Origin: a bacterium HR36
GTDB taxonomy: Bacteria; Planctomycetota; Planctomycetia; Gemmatales; HRBIN36
Length of the DNA stretch: 6,124 nt
Reading direction: 5' to 3'
Assembly (NCBI GenBank): GCA_002898995.1
Contig: BEIM01000229.1
Coordinates: 1 to 6,124, forward strand
Part shown: in pieces, positions 1 to 5,744 of the stretch
How positions within the stretch are numbered: position 1 is the first letter of the stretch
Layout: the number at the start of each line of letters is the position of its first letter
Translations under genes and position numbers: made by a program
Notes under the pieces: model-generated
What the model saw: the letters and a program-made list of their open reading frames with translations, nothing else
What the model was told of the DNA's origin: nothing
Databases searched by the model: none

Positions 1-273
1 GATGTCGTTGTAGGCGTGTTCCAGTGTCGGCCGGTAGTAGAACATCAGCAGCACGCCGGTCACCGTCTCTACCAGAAACAGGAAGAAGGTGATCCCGCCC
101 ATACACCAGGTGTAACTCAGAGCAATTCCCTGCTTGCGAATGGAGACTGGGTGCAAGTGCAGGAAAAAATTCGTCAGCACCACAACAATGCGGTTACGCC
201 GATCCCGCGGTGCCGGATGGCGAAAGATGCTTTTCCAAATTTGCGTGTTGCGGATATATTCTCCAATCGCCAT
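1..273 (-). CDS. qcrB: Cytochrome b of a quinol:cytochrome c reductase (bc-type complex), N-terminal part
   Basis: This is the first 91 codons of a membrane cytochrome b; the rest lies beyond the left edge. In bc/b6f complexes this subunit carries the two b haems and the quinone sites. The visible part has a basic amphipathic start (residues 1-30), then FFLHLHPVSIRKQG (about 36-49), then a hydrophobic first membrane helix (about 53-79) ending in GVLLMFYYRPT and AYND, which is the usual helix A and following loop of the cytochrome b N-terminal domain. The haem-ligand histidines lie in later helices and are not in the window. The ATG is preceded by GGGAG at 280-284 with a 6-base spacer. It lies 172 bases downstream of the Rieske gene on the same strand, the usual Rieske-then-cytochrome b order. 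Whether it is a full-length or split b6-type protein cannot be seen. Confidence 0.9.
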   Translation of the reverse strand, partial: MAIGEYIRNTQIWKSIFRHPAPRDRRNRIVVVLTNFFLHLHPVSIRKQGIALSYTWCMGGITFFLFLVETVTGVLLMFYYRPTLEHAYNDI

Positions 274-445
274 TCTGGACTCCCAGTCTGCATCCCCCAC
301 ACGAAGCGGCAATCAGTCCGCTGTGAGTAAGGGTAAGTTTCTGGAGCCAAGGATTGTTTGCCAGCAGCGGCTCTCGGGAGATGAGAAATCGCCAGGTGTG
401 GCCCACATTAGCGTTCCAGAGCAGCGGCTTTCCTTCCTTTGGAGA
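274..445 (-). other. Gap between Rieske and cytochrome b genes
   Basis: These 172 bases separate two genes normally packed tightly. On the minus strand the Rieske frame stays open past its TAG stop until about 197, with a GTG at 406 that could start a 70-residue frame overlapping the cytochrome b start. That frame has no recognisable domain and no good ribosome binding site, so I do not call it. Two direct copies of GCAGCGGCT (plus strand, near 364 and 421) lie here. No U-rich terminator is visible, so co-transcription of Rieske and cytochrome b is likely. Confidence 0.5.
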
Positions 446-1015
446 CTACGAGAAGCGGATAGCCGCCTCGGGATCATCCCACTGCCCCAGTTCTTTCTGG
501 TAAATGCGGCTTTTGTCCACCAGGATTTGGCCATCGTCCGCCAAGACAATGCGATAGCGCTCCAACGGTCGCGGCGCGGGACCCTCGAAGTTCGTTCCAT
601 CCTTCATGAAACCGCTGCCGTGGCAAGGGCATTTGAATTTCTGCTCGTTTTCCAACCAGTTCGGGGTGCACCCCAGGTGCGTGCAAACAGTCCGCAGAGC
701 GAAAATCTCCACGCCCTTAGGCGTCCGCAAACGTACGATCCACACGCCATACTCTTCCTTGAACCGCTCCACTACTTTGTCGTCCTCGTATTGGTCAGGA
801 TAGCCGGCCTTGAAAGTCATGGGCGGTTCCAACGAGGCGTTGGGGAACAGGAAACGCAGCGTCCAGAAAAACCACGCGGTCATCGTGGCAGTGAAAGCCA
901 CCCACGCTGCCTGGAACCAGCTCAGGATAAACCACCGCCGCGTTGGTTTCCCGACGGTCGGCGTGGGTTTATTTGCAGTCGCCGTGGCACTTGCCGGCGA
1001 AGCCGATTGGCTCAT
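446..1015 (-). CDS. qcrA: Rieske [2Fe-2S] protein of a bc-type complex, Tat-exported
   Basis: This 189-residue protein is the iron-sulfur subunit that takes one electron from quinol and passes it to a c-type cytochrome on the outer face of the membrane. The cluster boxes are CTHLGC (111-116) and CPCHGSGF (129-136). By family rule C111, H113, C129 and H132 bind the cluster and C116 and C131 form the disulfide. Residues 1-25 are a Ser/Thr/Ala/Pro-rich cytoplasmic tail. TRRWFIL (25-31) is a twin-arginine motif, followed by a hydrophobic anchor (about 28-57), as in Rieske proteins that are Tat-inserted and keep their anchor. The residue two after the conserved serine is Phe136 where many high-potential Rieske proteins have Tyr. 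The ATG has a strong GGGAGGA-type site at about 1021-1028. The cytochrome b gene follows on the same strand. Confidence 0.96.
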   Translation of the reverse strand: MSQSASPASATATANKPTPTVGKPTRRWFILSWFQAAWVAFTATMTAWFFWTLRFLFPNASLEPPMTFKAGYPDQYEDDKVVERFKEEYGVWIVRLRTPKGVEIFALRTVCTHLGCTPNWLENEQKFKCPCHGSGFMKDGTNFEGPAPRPLERYRIVLADDGQILVDKSRIYQKELGQWDDPEAAIRFS

Positions 1016-1200
1016 AGCTTCCTCCCACTCAGCATTCTAGCCAGGTAGTCGTCCTTATTGGGCTGCAGGTCGGCTGTTGGAATAAGGGCAGCCAAAAATC
1101 GTAGTAGGAGATGATTCCGCCAGCATTTCGAGTATTTGATGAGCCGGTCCGCCGAAAAGGGCGTGATTCTGGCGAAATGTTCCAGCCGCTTGCCCGCAAT

Positions 1201-1228
1201 GTTGTAGTCCGGCGAGGGCAAACGTCAA
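1201..1228 (-). promoter_or_regulatory. Candidate sigma70-type promoter for the Rieske-cytochrome b unit
   Basis: On the minus strand TTGACG (1223-1228) is followed after 16 bases by TACAAC (1201-1206). The -35 matches consensus at five of six bases and the -10 at four of six. It has the same form as the candidate promoter of the cytochrome c-cox unit. The inverted repeat at 1267-1285 lies about 40-60 bases upstream of the -35 and could bind a regulator. This is a visual match only. Confidence 0.3.
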
Positions 1229-1266
1229 TCCATAAGAATAACGATTCGCAAAAACAATGCCACAGG

Positions 1267-1285
1267 GGCACTTGCGCACAGTGCC
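1267..1285. repeat. Inverted repeat upstream of Rieske promoter candidate
   Basis: GGCACT (1267-1272) and AGTGCC (1280-1285) are perfect inverted arms around 7 bases. The position upstream of the putative -35 suits an activator site, but a chance palindrome is possible. Confidence 0.3.
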
Positions 1286-1327
1286 AACGGCCACACGCTT
1301 TCTGCAACCACTTGCACAGGCATTCTA

Positions 1328-1383
1328 CTTCCCATTCCAACAGCTTGGAATAAGCTGCGACTGGAGTTATCGAATATGGGAAG
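1328..1383 (-). terminator. Nested inverted-repeat element just downstream of the Uma2 gene
   Basis: An outer 8-bp stem is formed by CTTCCCAT (1328-1335) and ATGGGAAG (1376-1383). Inside it CAGCTT (1341-1346) pairs with AAGCTG (1352-1357) around 5 bases. A competing perfect hairpin is ATTCCAA (1334-1340) with TTGGAAT (1345-1351) around 4 bases, so two folds exclude each other. The element starts 8 bases past the Uma2 stop, so a terminator or 3'-end structure is the simplest reading. There is no U tract, so it would not be a classical intrinsic terminator. Confidence 0.35.
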
Positions 1384-1391
1384 GTCTACGC

Positions 1392-2045
1392 CTACCGGCG
1401 TTCGGCAGCCCCCGCATCCGATTGCTGCGACGGCGTTGGCTCGCTCGGCTGCAGCAGGGCCAACGGGCGAAAAAGTTCCCGCACCGCCACGCGAAAGCCC
1501 GGCAGCACCTCCTCCCCTTCCAACTCGTCCGCTTCCGTCAGGATCACCCCCTGCCGCCCCTGCCGATATACCTGCACCGTCCGCGCCTCGCAGTCCACTA
1601 CCCACAGCACCCGCACCCCAGCTTCCAGATAATCCCGTATGCGACGGCTCACCTCGCGGCTCACATCATTGGGCGATAACACCTCCACCACTAAATCAGG
1701 GGCTACCCGAATATGCCCCTCAGCCATCTCCGGCCGCAGCCGCTCACGCCGGATGAAAGACACGTCAGGAAACCGCACCGTCCGCGGCCTGCCGGGAAAA
1801 CATTGGTATCCTTGCTCGCTCTGGAACACCAAGCCCGCTTGTGTTTGTTCGACATAGCTCGCAAGACTTGCAATGAGCTTTGCGCCGACTGCGGAAGACG
1901 TTGCCGCCATGCCTTTCTCCACCAGTTGGCCATCTACCAGTTCGTAACGCCGCCGCTCCTCCTTCGGCATCCGCAACAAATCCTCAGGCGTCAGCAGCCG
2001 CTTCCCCTCGCACACACCCTTCGGCACTTCCAACACCGCACTCAT
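1392..2045 (-). CDS. Uma2-family (DUF820) predicted PD-(D/E)XK nuclease-fold protein
   Basis: The 217-residue protein belongs to the Uma2/DUF820 family, which has a restriction-endonuclease-like fold, is often multi-copy in planctomycetes and cyanobacteria, and has no settled biological role. Visible family marks are LLTPEDLLRMP (18-27), YELVDGQLVEKG (34-45), RFPDVSFI (91-98, with the conserved Asp94), DLVVEVLSPND (117-127, with Glu121) and DYLEAGVRVLWVVD (138-151). The lysine common in the helix before DYL appears replaced by Arg135. The C-terminus (about 199-217) is a Ser/Pro/Gln/Ala-rich tail. The ATG at 2045 is chosen because AGGAG lies 6 bases before it; an in-frame GTG at 2096 would add 17 residues but has poor spacing. 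It stands alone, with its own promoter-like -10 and a structured leader, and has no evident link to the respiratory genes. Nuclease activity is not proven by sequence. Confidence 0.92.
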   Translation of the reverse strand: MSAVLEVPKGVCEGKRLLTPEDLLRMPKEERRRYELVDGQLVEKGMAATSSAVGAKLIASLASYVEQTQAGLVFQSEQGYQCFPGRPRTVRFPDVSFIRRERLRPEMAEGHIRVAPDLVVEVLSPNDVSREVSRRIRDYLEAGVRVLWVVDCEARTVQVYRQGRQGVILTEADELEGEEVLPGFRVAVRELFRPLALLQPSEPTPSQQSDAGAAERR

Positions 2046-2048
2046 TAT

Positions 2049-2056
2049 CCTCTCCT
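2049..2056 (-). promoter_or_regulatory. Ribosome binding site fixing the Uma2 start
   Basis: AGGAGAGG on the minus strand ends 3 bases before the ATG at 2045 (AGGAG core 6 bases away). This decides for the 217-residue product over the longer GTG-started frame. Confidence 0.75.
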
Positions 2057-2111
2057 GTGTCGCCTTGGGGTGCAGGCCTATCACTGCAGACCCCACTCAC
2101 ATGCCTATCTC

Positions 2112-2141
2112 CTAACACGCCGTGGCGAACGGCGCGTTTAG
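2112..2141 (-). repeat. Strong hairpin in the Uma2 leader, next to a start-stop codon pair
   Basis: Plus-strand arms CTAACACGCCGT and ACGGCGCGTTTAG flank GGCGA. Six GC-rich pairs close the loop, then one mismatch, then five more pairs with one bulged base. In the Uma2 mRNA direction it is followed within a few bases by a purine-rich GGAGATAGG and an ATG directly followed by TGA (2097-2102). The pair sits about 50 bases before the real start and could be a minimal upstream reading frame. The structure is seen; the role is inference. Confidence 0.4.
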
Positions 2142-2201
2142 CATGCGGGCCTTGAATGATGGACCACCTTCCCTATCGGTATCCTTGCCTTCCCACATCC
2201 C

Positions 2202-2207
2202 ATTATA
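2202..2207 (-). promoter_or_regulatory. Perfect -10 box (TATAAT) upstream of the Uma2 gene
   Basis: TATAAT occurs on the minus strand with only a weak TTGAGG 13 bases upstream, too close for a standard -35. GGACT (2209-2213) and AGTCC (2226-2230) form a small inverted repeat directly upstream, where an operator or activator site would sit. Transcription from here would give a leader of about 150 bases containing the hairpin at 2112-2141. Confidence 0.4.
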
Positions 2208-2562
2208 AGGACTAAGCATTCCTCAAGTCCGGTTTCTGCCCATTACCTTAGGTGTCAGATCAGCCTTTGATGTCGAAGTTCTGTACTACGGTACAAAGCG
2301 CCAAACGGCCCTGCCCCGTACGAAGGCCCCAGGAGCAAAGTTGTCGCGATGCACTCACGCGCGAATCCACTTTGCCGCACTCTTGCTATGCCCCAATACG
2401 CCGGGTCCCATCGGCGTAGCGCGGGTAAGCGCTGGAGAGGTCCTTTCCGTTGACAATCGGTAGAAGAACGATGGCAGTTGGCATCCTTGGTTGCGGCGTA
2501 CTCTTGAGAGGTTGACGCGGTGAGTTTACAGCGGAAAGTGTCGAACCACGGAGTGTGCGCTT

Positions 2563-2580
2563 CGGTTTGGCTGAAAACCG
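2563..2580 (-). terminator. Weak hairpin downstream of the PIG-L gene
   Basis: CGGTTT and AAACCG form a perfect 6-bp stem around 6 bases, starting 21 bases past the PIG-L stop. No U tract follows, so it is a weak terminator candidate. Confidence 0.25.
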
Positions 2581-2601
2581 GCACCGACCTGCACTTCTGT
2601 T

Positions 2602-3342
2602 TTACGATAACAGTTGAGTCAGGAGATTGTCCTGCGGGTAACTGTGGCCGAGATGCTGCCGGAATCCTTCGGCGTAGGCGACACCCACTAACTTGCCCTG
2701 TTCCTGACACCAGCGTTTCATCGCTTCGAGATATTCGTCCATTCCGTGGTGTTTGAGCAGCCATTGGCGCTGGCTGGCATGGCAGGCGAGCATCTGCGCT
2801 TTGAGGTCAATCACGGTACTGATGTCCACATAAAACTGAGCAGGCACAGGCCGACCGTATAAGTCCTTGCCCTCGATGGGATCGCAGTAATAAAGGTGAG
2901 GAATTCGTTCCAGTGGGGGCAGTTCGGGATCGGGGGCGAAATTGGGCACGGGGGCGGCGAAGCAAGCAGCCCGTACGATCTGGCTGGTCATTTCGTGGTC
3001 GAGCAGGTAATCGGTAGGGCAATGCGTCAAAACGATCGCAGGCCGCACCTCGCGCAGCAAACGGGTTACCTTGATCAGCGTGCGTTCCTGATAAAAGATG
3101 AGCAAGTCGCGCTCTTCGAGGCAGTGATATCGGCCGCCGATCACCGCGGCAGCGCGCTCGCCTTCCGTGCGACGGATGGCGCTAATTTCCTCAGGAGGCA
3201 ACTCGGCCGAGCCGCAATCGCCGGGGGTCATACTGGCGATATGCACCTGGTAGCCGTGTTCCTGGGCCAGGCGAATCAATGTGCCAGCGCACAGAAACTC
3301 CGCATCGTCCGGATGAGCGAAGACACCTAACACACATGGCAT
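2602..3342 (-). CDS. PIG-L (LmbE)-family zinc-dependent N-deacetylase
   Basis: The 246-residue protein has the PIG-L fold, whose known members remove N-acetyl groups from amino sugars using a zinc ion (for example MshB and BshB in thiol biosynthesis, and PIG-L in GPI anchor synthesis). AHPDDAE (9-15) supplies His10 and Asp13 as metal ligands and Asp12 as probable catalytic base. THCPTDYLLDHEMTS (106-120) supplies the third ligand, His116. Length is normal. The start at 3342 is favoured because AGGAG lies 7 bases upstream; an in-frame GTG at 3369 would add nine residues without a good site. No signal peptide is seen, so it is probably cytoplasmic. No glycosyltransferase or thiol gene is next to it, so the substrate is unknown. 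It is divergent from the cytochrome c-cox unit and shares its upstream region. Confidence 0.93.
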   Translation of the reverse strand: MPCVLGVFAHPDDAEFLCAGTLIRLAQEHGYQVHIASMTPGDCGSAELPPEEISAIRRTEGERAAAVIGGRYHCLEERDLLIFYQERTLIKVTRLLREVRPAIVLTHCPTDYLLDHEMTSQIVRAACFAAPVPNFAPDPELPPLERIPHLYYCDPIEGKDLYGRPVPAQFYVDISTVIDLKAQMLACHASQRQWLLKHHGMDEYLEAMKRWCQEQGKLVGVAYAEGFRQHLGHSYPQDNLLTQLLS

Positions 3343-3349
3343 GGCTGCG

Positions 3350-3354
3350 CTCCT
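3350..3354 (-). promoter_or_regulatory. Ribosome binding site fixing the PIG-L start
   Basis: AGGAG on the minus strand is 7 bases before the ATG at 3342. This supports the 246-residue product over the GTG-started 255-residue frame. Confidence 0.7.
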
Positions 3355-3414
3355 AGCGGCAGCTTGCACCTAGGCTTATTGCGCACCGGAACTATTGTGC
3401 AAACCAGCAACAGA

Positions 3415-3454
3415 GATGGAAAGCCCAGCTTTCCGTCCACGGGAATGGAGCTGG
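3415..3454. repeat. Overlapping, mutually exclusive hairpins in the divergent region
   Basis: Hairpin A pairs GATGGAAAGC (3415-3424) with GCTTTCCGTC (3428-3437) around CCA; it has ten pairs, one of them a T-G wobble. Hairpin B pairs CCAGCT (3425-3430) with AGCTGG (3449-3454). They share bases 3425-3430, so both cannot form at once. There is no U tract. The element lies upstream of the cytochrome c promoter candidate, so it could be a protein site or part of a longer transcript. Confidence 0.4.
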
Positions 3455-3625
3455 ATAGTCGTCCGAAATTTGGGAAGGAAAAGCGGGACGAATCGTGGTC
3501 AGGCACCATAAGTTCGGGTGGCGCGAGACGTTGAGAGGCAATGAGAACCCTCGGAGACGGCACATATTTTGCTGGCGCAGGTGCTCCGCGAATGGAAACC
3601 TCTTTGGATGCTTTGTGGCGGCTCC

Positions 3626-3653
3626 TTGACGCAACAGACGCCGCGCCTAAAAC
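3626..3653 (+). promoter_or_regulatory. Candidate sigma70-type promoter for the cytochrome c-cox unit
   Basis: TTGACG (3626-3631) is followed after 16 bases by TAAAAC (3648-3653). Transcription would begin near 3660, giving a leader of about 43 bases. The form is the same as the Rieske promoter candidate. Confidence 0.35.
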
Positions 3654-3702
3654 AAGGCCATTCAATTTCTGGCTTGATAAGCGCTACAGGAGACTTTGAC
3701 GC

Positions 3703-4851
3703 ATGTCGCGCCCAGCAACCTGGCGTGGAATGATCCTGGCGGGTCTGGTTCTGAGCATGGTCGGCTGCGATGACCGATATCCGGAAAATTTGGAGTATTA
3801 CTTCAGTGCCCACACGCGCCGCCCAGACCCGCAAACTAAGCAACCCAATCCAGATGAACTCACCGAAACACAGCTGAAGCCTGAAGCCCAAAGAGTGCTA
3901 GCCCGTTTGCTCAAGCCCGTTTTCGGCACCCCTGCTCACCCGAAAGTCGACGTGGAGCAAGCGGGTTTGCAGTTTCCGGAGGACCGCGAGTTAGCCAGCC
4001 TTGACCCGCAAACGTTGGCCGAAGGCAGCCGACTCTATCGGCGTTTCTGTATCCATTGCCACGGCATCGTTGGTGATGGTCGCGGCAGCACAGGCCGCTG
4101 GCTCAATCCCCCACCACGCGATTTTCGCACCATCTGGTTCAAGTTTCGTTCCACCTATGATCCCAGCGGGGCGCTTGCTCTGACCTCCCGTGAGGACTTA
4201 AAACGCACCATCCGCAGCGGCATTCCCGGAGCCAGCATGCCGTCGTTTGCCTTGCTTTCGGAATACGAGCTGGAAGCTATCGTTAGTTACGTGATCCATC
4301 TGAACATGCGTGGCCGGTTAGAGCACGCCTTGGGCAAGATTCTTGTCGAGCGCGCCGGCCTGAGCGAAGGGGAAGCGGAGGGGAAAGACGCTCTGCCCGA
4401 CTTGCTGCGACAGATCGTCGAGAGCTGGACGACCAGGCGCAAACTAGTCAAAAAGGTGCCACCTGCGCCGCGCTGGCCGATGATCGAAGCCGCTGCTACT
4501 CCCAGCGAATCGGCGGAGTTGATACGCCGAGCCCGCGATCTGTTCGTCAACAAGGGAGCTTGTGTGCAATGTCACGGCATAGACGGTCGCGGTGACCCTC
4601 GGGAGATACCGGAAAATGCCCAACGCCGCGATTTCTGGGGCAACGTCCTGCCGCCGCGCGATTTGACCCAGGGAGTGTTCCGCGGTGGCAGTCGGCCTCA
4701 GGACCTGTTCTGGCGTATCCGTTTGGGCATCGCCGGCACCGACATGCCCGCTACCGAAGAAAAACAGCTCAGCGACGAAGAGGTCTGGCTCTTGGTCAAT
4801 TACGTGCTGGATATGTCGCGCACTCGGCCGCCAATCTCTTTGGCCGAGTAA
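3703..4851 (+). CDS. Di-haem c-type cytochrome lipoprotein, likely electron donor to the oxidase
   Basis: The 382-residue protein has a lipoprotein-type signal: charged start, hydrophobic stretch (about 10-20) and Cys22 in SMVGC, so it is probably lipid-anchored outside the inner membrane. Two cytochrome c domains follow. The first (about 104-205) has CIHCH (116-120) and a probable Met179 ligand in GASMPSF. The second (about 272-372) has CVQCH (287-291) and a probable Met348 in GTDMPA. Each domain ends with the usual helix (YELEAIVSYVIHL; DEEVWLLVNYVLDM). A charged linker (about 205-262) joins them. AGGAG at 3688-3692 supports the start. The gene is the first of a unit with coxB 35 bases downstream. 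CoxB here has no fused haem domain, so this protein plausibly carries electrons from the Rieske/cytochrome b complex to CuA. That role is inferred from context, as is co-regulation. Confidence 0.93.
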   Translation: MSRPATWRGMILAGLVLSMVGCDDRYPENLEYYFSAHTRRPDPQTKQPNPDELTETQLKPEAQRVLARLLKPVFGTPAHPKVDVEQAGLQFPEDRELASLDPQTLAEGSRLYRRFCIHCHGIVGDGRGSTGRWLNPPPRDFRTIWFKFRSTYDPSGALALTSREDLKRTIRSGIPGASMPSFALLSEYELEAIVSYVIHLNMRGRLEHALGKILVERAGLSEGEAEGKDALPDLLRQIVESWTTRRKLVKKVPPAPRWPMIEAAATPSESAELIRRARDLFVNKGACVQCHGIDGRGDPREIPENAQRRDFWGNVLPPRDLTQGVFRGGSRPQDLFWRIRLGIAGTDMPATEEKQLSDEEVWLLVNYVLDMSRTRPPISLAE

Positions 4852-4872
4852 TGCCTTCTTAGCCCCCTTTTA

Positions 4873-4880
4873 GGGAGAGG
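4873..4880 (+). promoter_or_regulatory. Ribosome binding site for the GTG start of coxB
   Basis: GGGAGAGG ends 6 bases before a GTG at 4887. This supports a GTG start for coxB in the short spacer after the cytochrome c stop. Confidence 0.7.
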
Positions 4881-4886
4881 ATAGCT

Positions 4887-5744
4887 GTGCGGCTGCAAAA
4901 AATCTTGTGGACGCTCCTCTTTTTGAGTGTGCCGGTCTTCGGCGTCGTGTCCTTCTGGTTCTGCGACCTTTACGGGGCTTTGTGGCCGGAAAACGTGTCC
5001 AAAGTCTATGGAAGCAAAATTGACCATCTGTTTGATGTGATCATGTGGATCACAGGCATTTTCTTCGTGGGTACGGAACTGCTGCTGGTGTATGCCATGT
5101 TTACCAGCAAGGACGAGGATGCGCAGGAGAAAGCCGATTTCGTGCATGGCAACCGCACGCTGGAGATCGGCTGGACTTTGATGGCGGCGGCGATCCTGAT
5201 TTTCGTGGCGTTTTATCAGATTCCCACCTGGACAGAAGTGAAAGTGCAGCGGCCCCGGAAACCCGCGGATGCTCACATAACGGCCAGCATGTGGATGTGG
5301 CAGGTACGCTATCCGCTCTGGGATGAACAAGCCAAGGCGCCACGGAAACTGGACGTGGTGCAACCAGCTCTCGCTGAAACCTTCGAACTCACCAACGAAT
5401 TGCATATCCCCGCCCAGGAGACCGTGCTCATTTATGTCACCTCGCGGGATGTGATTCATTCGTTCTATGTGCCGAAAATGCGGGTCAAACAGGACGCGGT
5501 GCCCGGCTTACTCATCCCGGTCTGGTTCGACGCGGCCCGACCTGGCGACTATGAGTTCTACTGCGCGGAACTGTGCGGCCCGGGACATTACATGATGCGA
5601 GCACGCGTGGTGGTGCATGAGTCGCGGGCCGATTACGAGCGGTGGTTGCGCGAACAGACAGCCCGGCTGCGTGCCCCAGACCAGCCCGCTCAGCTGGCAA
5701 CTGGGGACCCGCCAACCACCCAACTGTCCCTGGCGGAAAATTGA
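4887..5744 (+). CDS. coxB: Cytochrome c oxidase subunit II (CuA subunit)
   Basis: The 285-residue subunit accepts electrons from cytochrome c at its CuA centre and passes them to subunit I. Hydrophobic segments at about 5-26, 48-72 and 93-112 correspond to a signal-like or extra N-terminal helix and the two usual membrane hairpin helices. The aromatic stretch MWMWQVRYP (135-143) is the conserved electron-entry region. CuA ligands are His191 (VIHSF), Cys226, Glu228, Cys230, His234 and Met237 in CAELCGPGHYMM, all present. The domain is followed by a Pro/Thr/Gln-rich tail (about 256-285) and no fused cytochrome c, so it is not a caa3-type fusion. It starts with GTG. The TGA stop overlaps an ATG (TGATG) of a possible small reading frame before coxA. 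Confidence 0.97.
   Translation: MRLQKILWTLLFLSVPVFGVVSFWFCDLYGALWPENVSKVYGSKIDHLFDVIMWITGIFFVGTELLLVYAMFTSKDEDAQEKADFVHGNRTLEIGWTLMAAAILIFVAFYQIPTWTEVKVQRPRKPADAHITASMWMWQVRYPLWDEQAKAPRKLDVVQPALAETFELTNELHIPAQETVLIYVTSRDVIHSFYVPKMRVKQDAVPGLLIPVWFDAARPGDYEFYCAELCGPGHYMMRARVVVHESRADYERWLREQTARLRAPDQPAQLATGDPPTTQLSLAEN

Larger units (their letters stand above)
1016..1391 (-). other. Rieske upstream region, no gene seen
   Basis: These 376 bases separate the Uma2 stop from the Rieske start. Frames here give low-complexity, Trp/Cys/Arg-rich translations with no domain, so I see no gene. From right to left the stretch holds a nested inverted-repeat element just past the Uma2 stop (1328-1383), a perfect inverted repeat GGCACT, 7 bases, AGTGCC (1267-1285), a promoter-like pair (1201-1228), and GGCTGC (1061-1066) with GCAGCC (1088-1093), which could pair in the Rieske mRNA leader. 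If the promoter is right, the leader is about 180 bases long. Confidence 0.6.
2046..2601 (-). other. Long gap between PIG-L and Uma2 genes, no convincing gene
   Basis: In these 556 bases I see no gene I can name. The Uma2-proximal part (2046-2230) looks like a leader with a -10, a strong hairpin and an ATG-TGA pair. The remainder has several perfect inverted repeats: TGTAC/GTACA (2282-2295, loop TACG), TACGCCG/CGGCGTA (2397-2418, loop 8), AGCGC/GCGCT (2418-2433, loop 6) and CGGTTT/AAACCG (2563-2580). A minus-strand frame from ATG 2484 to TAG 2386 would give 32 residues including IVNGKDLSSAYPRYADG, which looks protein-like but is too short to call. A long open minus frame (2255-2764) overlaps the PIG-L end and is probably chance. 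Confidence 0.55.
3343..3702. other. Divergent intergenic region between PIG-L and cytochrome c genes
   Basis: These 360 bases must hold promoters for both directions. I see no gene. On the PIG-L side TTGCGCA (3379-3385) and TGTGCAA (3396-3402) form an inverted repeat with one mismatch around 10 bases, close to where a PIG-L promoter would be. The middle has two overlapping hairpins (3415-3454). On the right is the promoter candidate for cytochrome c (3626-3653). No clear PIG-L promoter was found. Confidence 0.6.

Noticed and set aside
134..1048. Long plus-strand open frame (304 codons) across the Rieske region
   Set aside because: It is antisense to the clearly coding Rieske and cytochrome b genes and its translation has no domain; a shadow of GC-rich coding sequence.
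2046..2096. GTG at 2096 as the Uma2 start
   Set aside because: AGGAG sits 6 bases before the ATG at 2045; the GTG has a purine-rich site about 12 bases away, and the added residues do not look like the family.
2453..2481. TTGACA on the plus strand near 2453
   Set aside because: No acceptable -10 sequence lies 16-18 bases downstream and no gene follows on that strand.
2386..2484. 32-residue minus-strand frame with an NGKDLSSA segment
   Set aside because: It recalls DUF1080-type NGKDL motifs, but it is far too short and the similarity could be chance.
2255..2764. Minus-strand 169-codon frame
   Set aside because: It overlaps the PIG-L 3' end in another frame and has no recognisable domain or ribosome binding site.
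4800..5459. Minus-strand 219-codon frame across coxB
   Set aside because: It is antisense to coxB, whose CuA motifs are intact; the translation has no domain.
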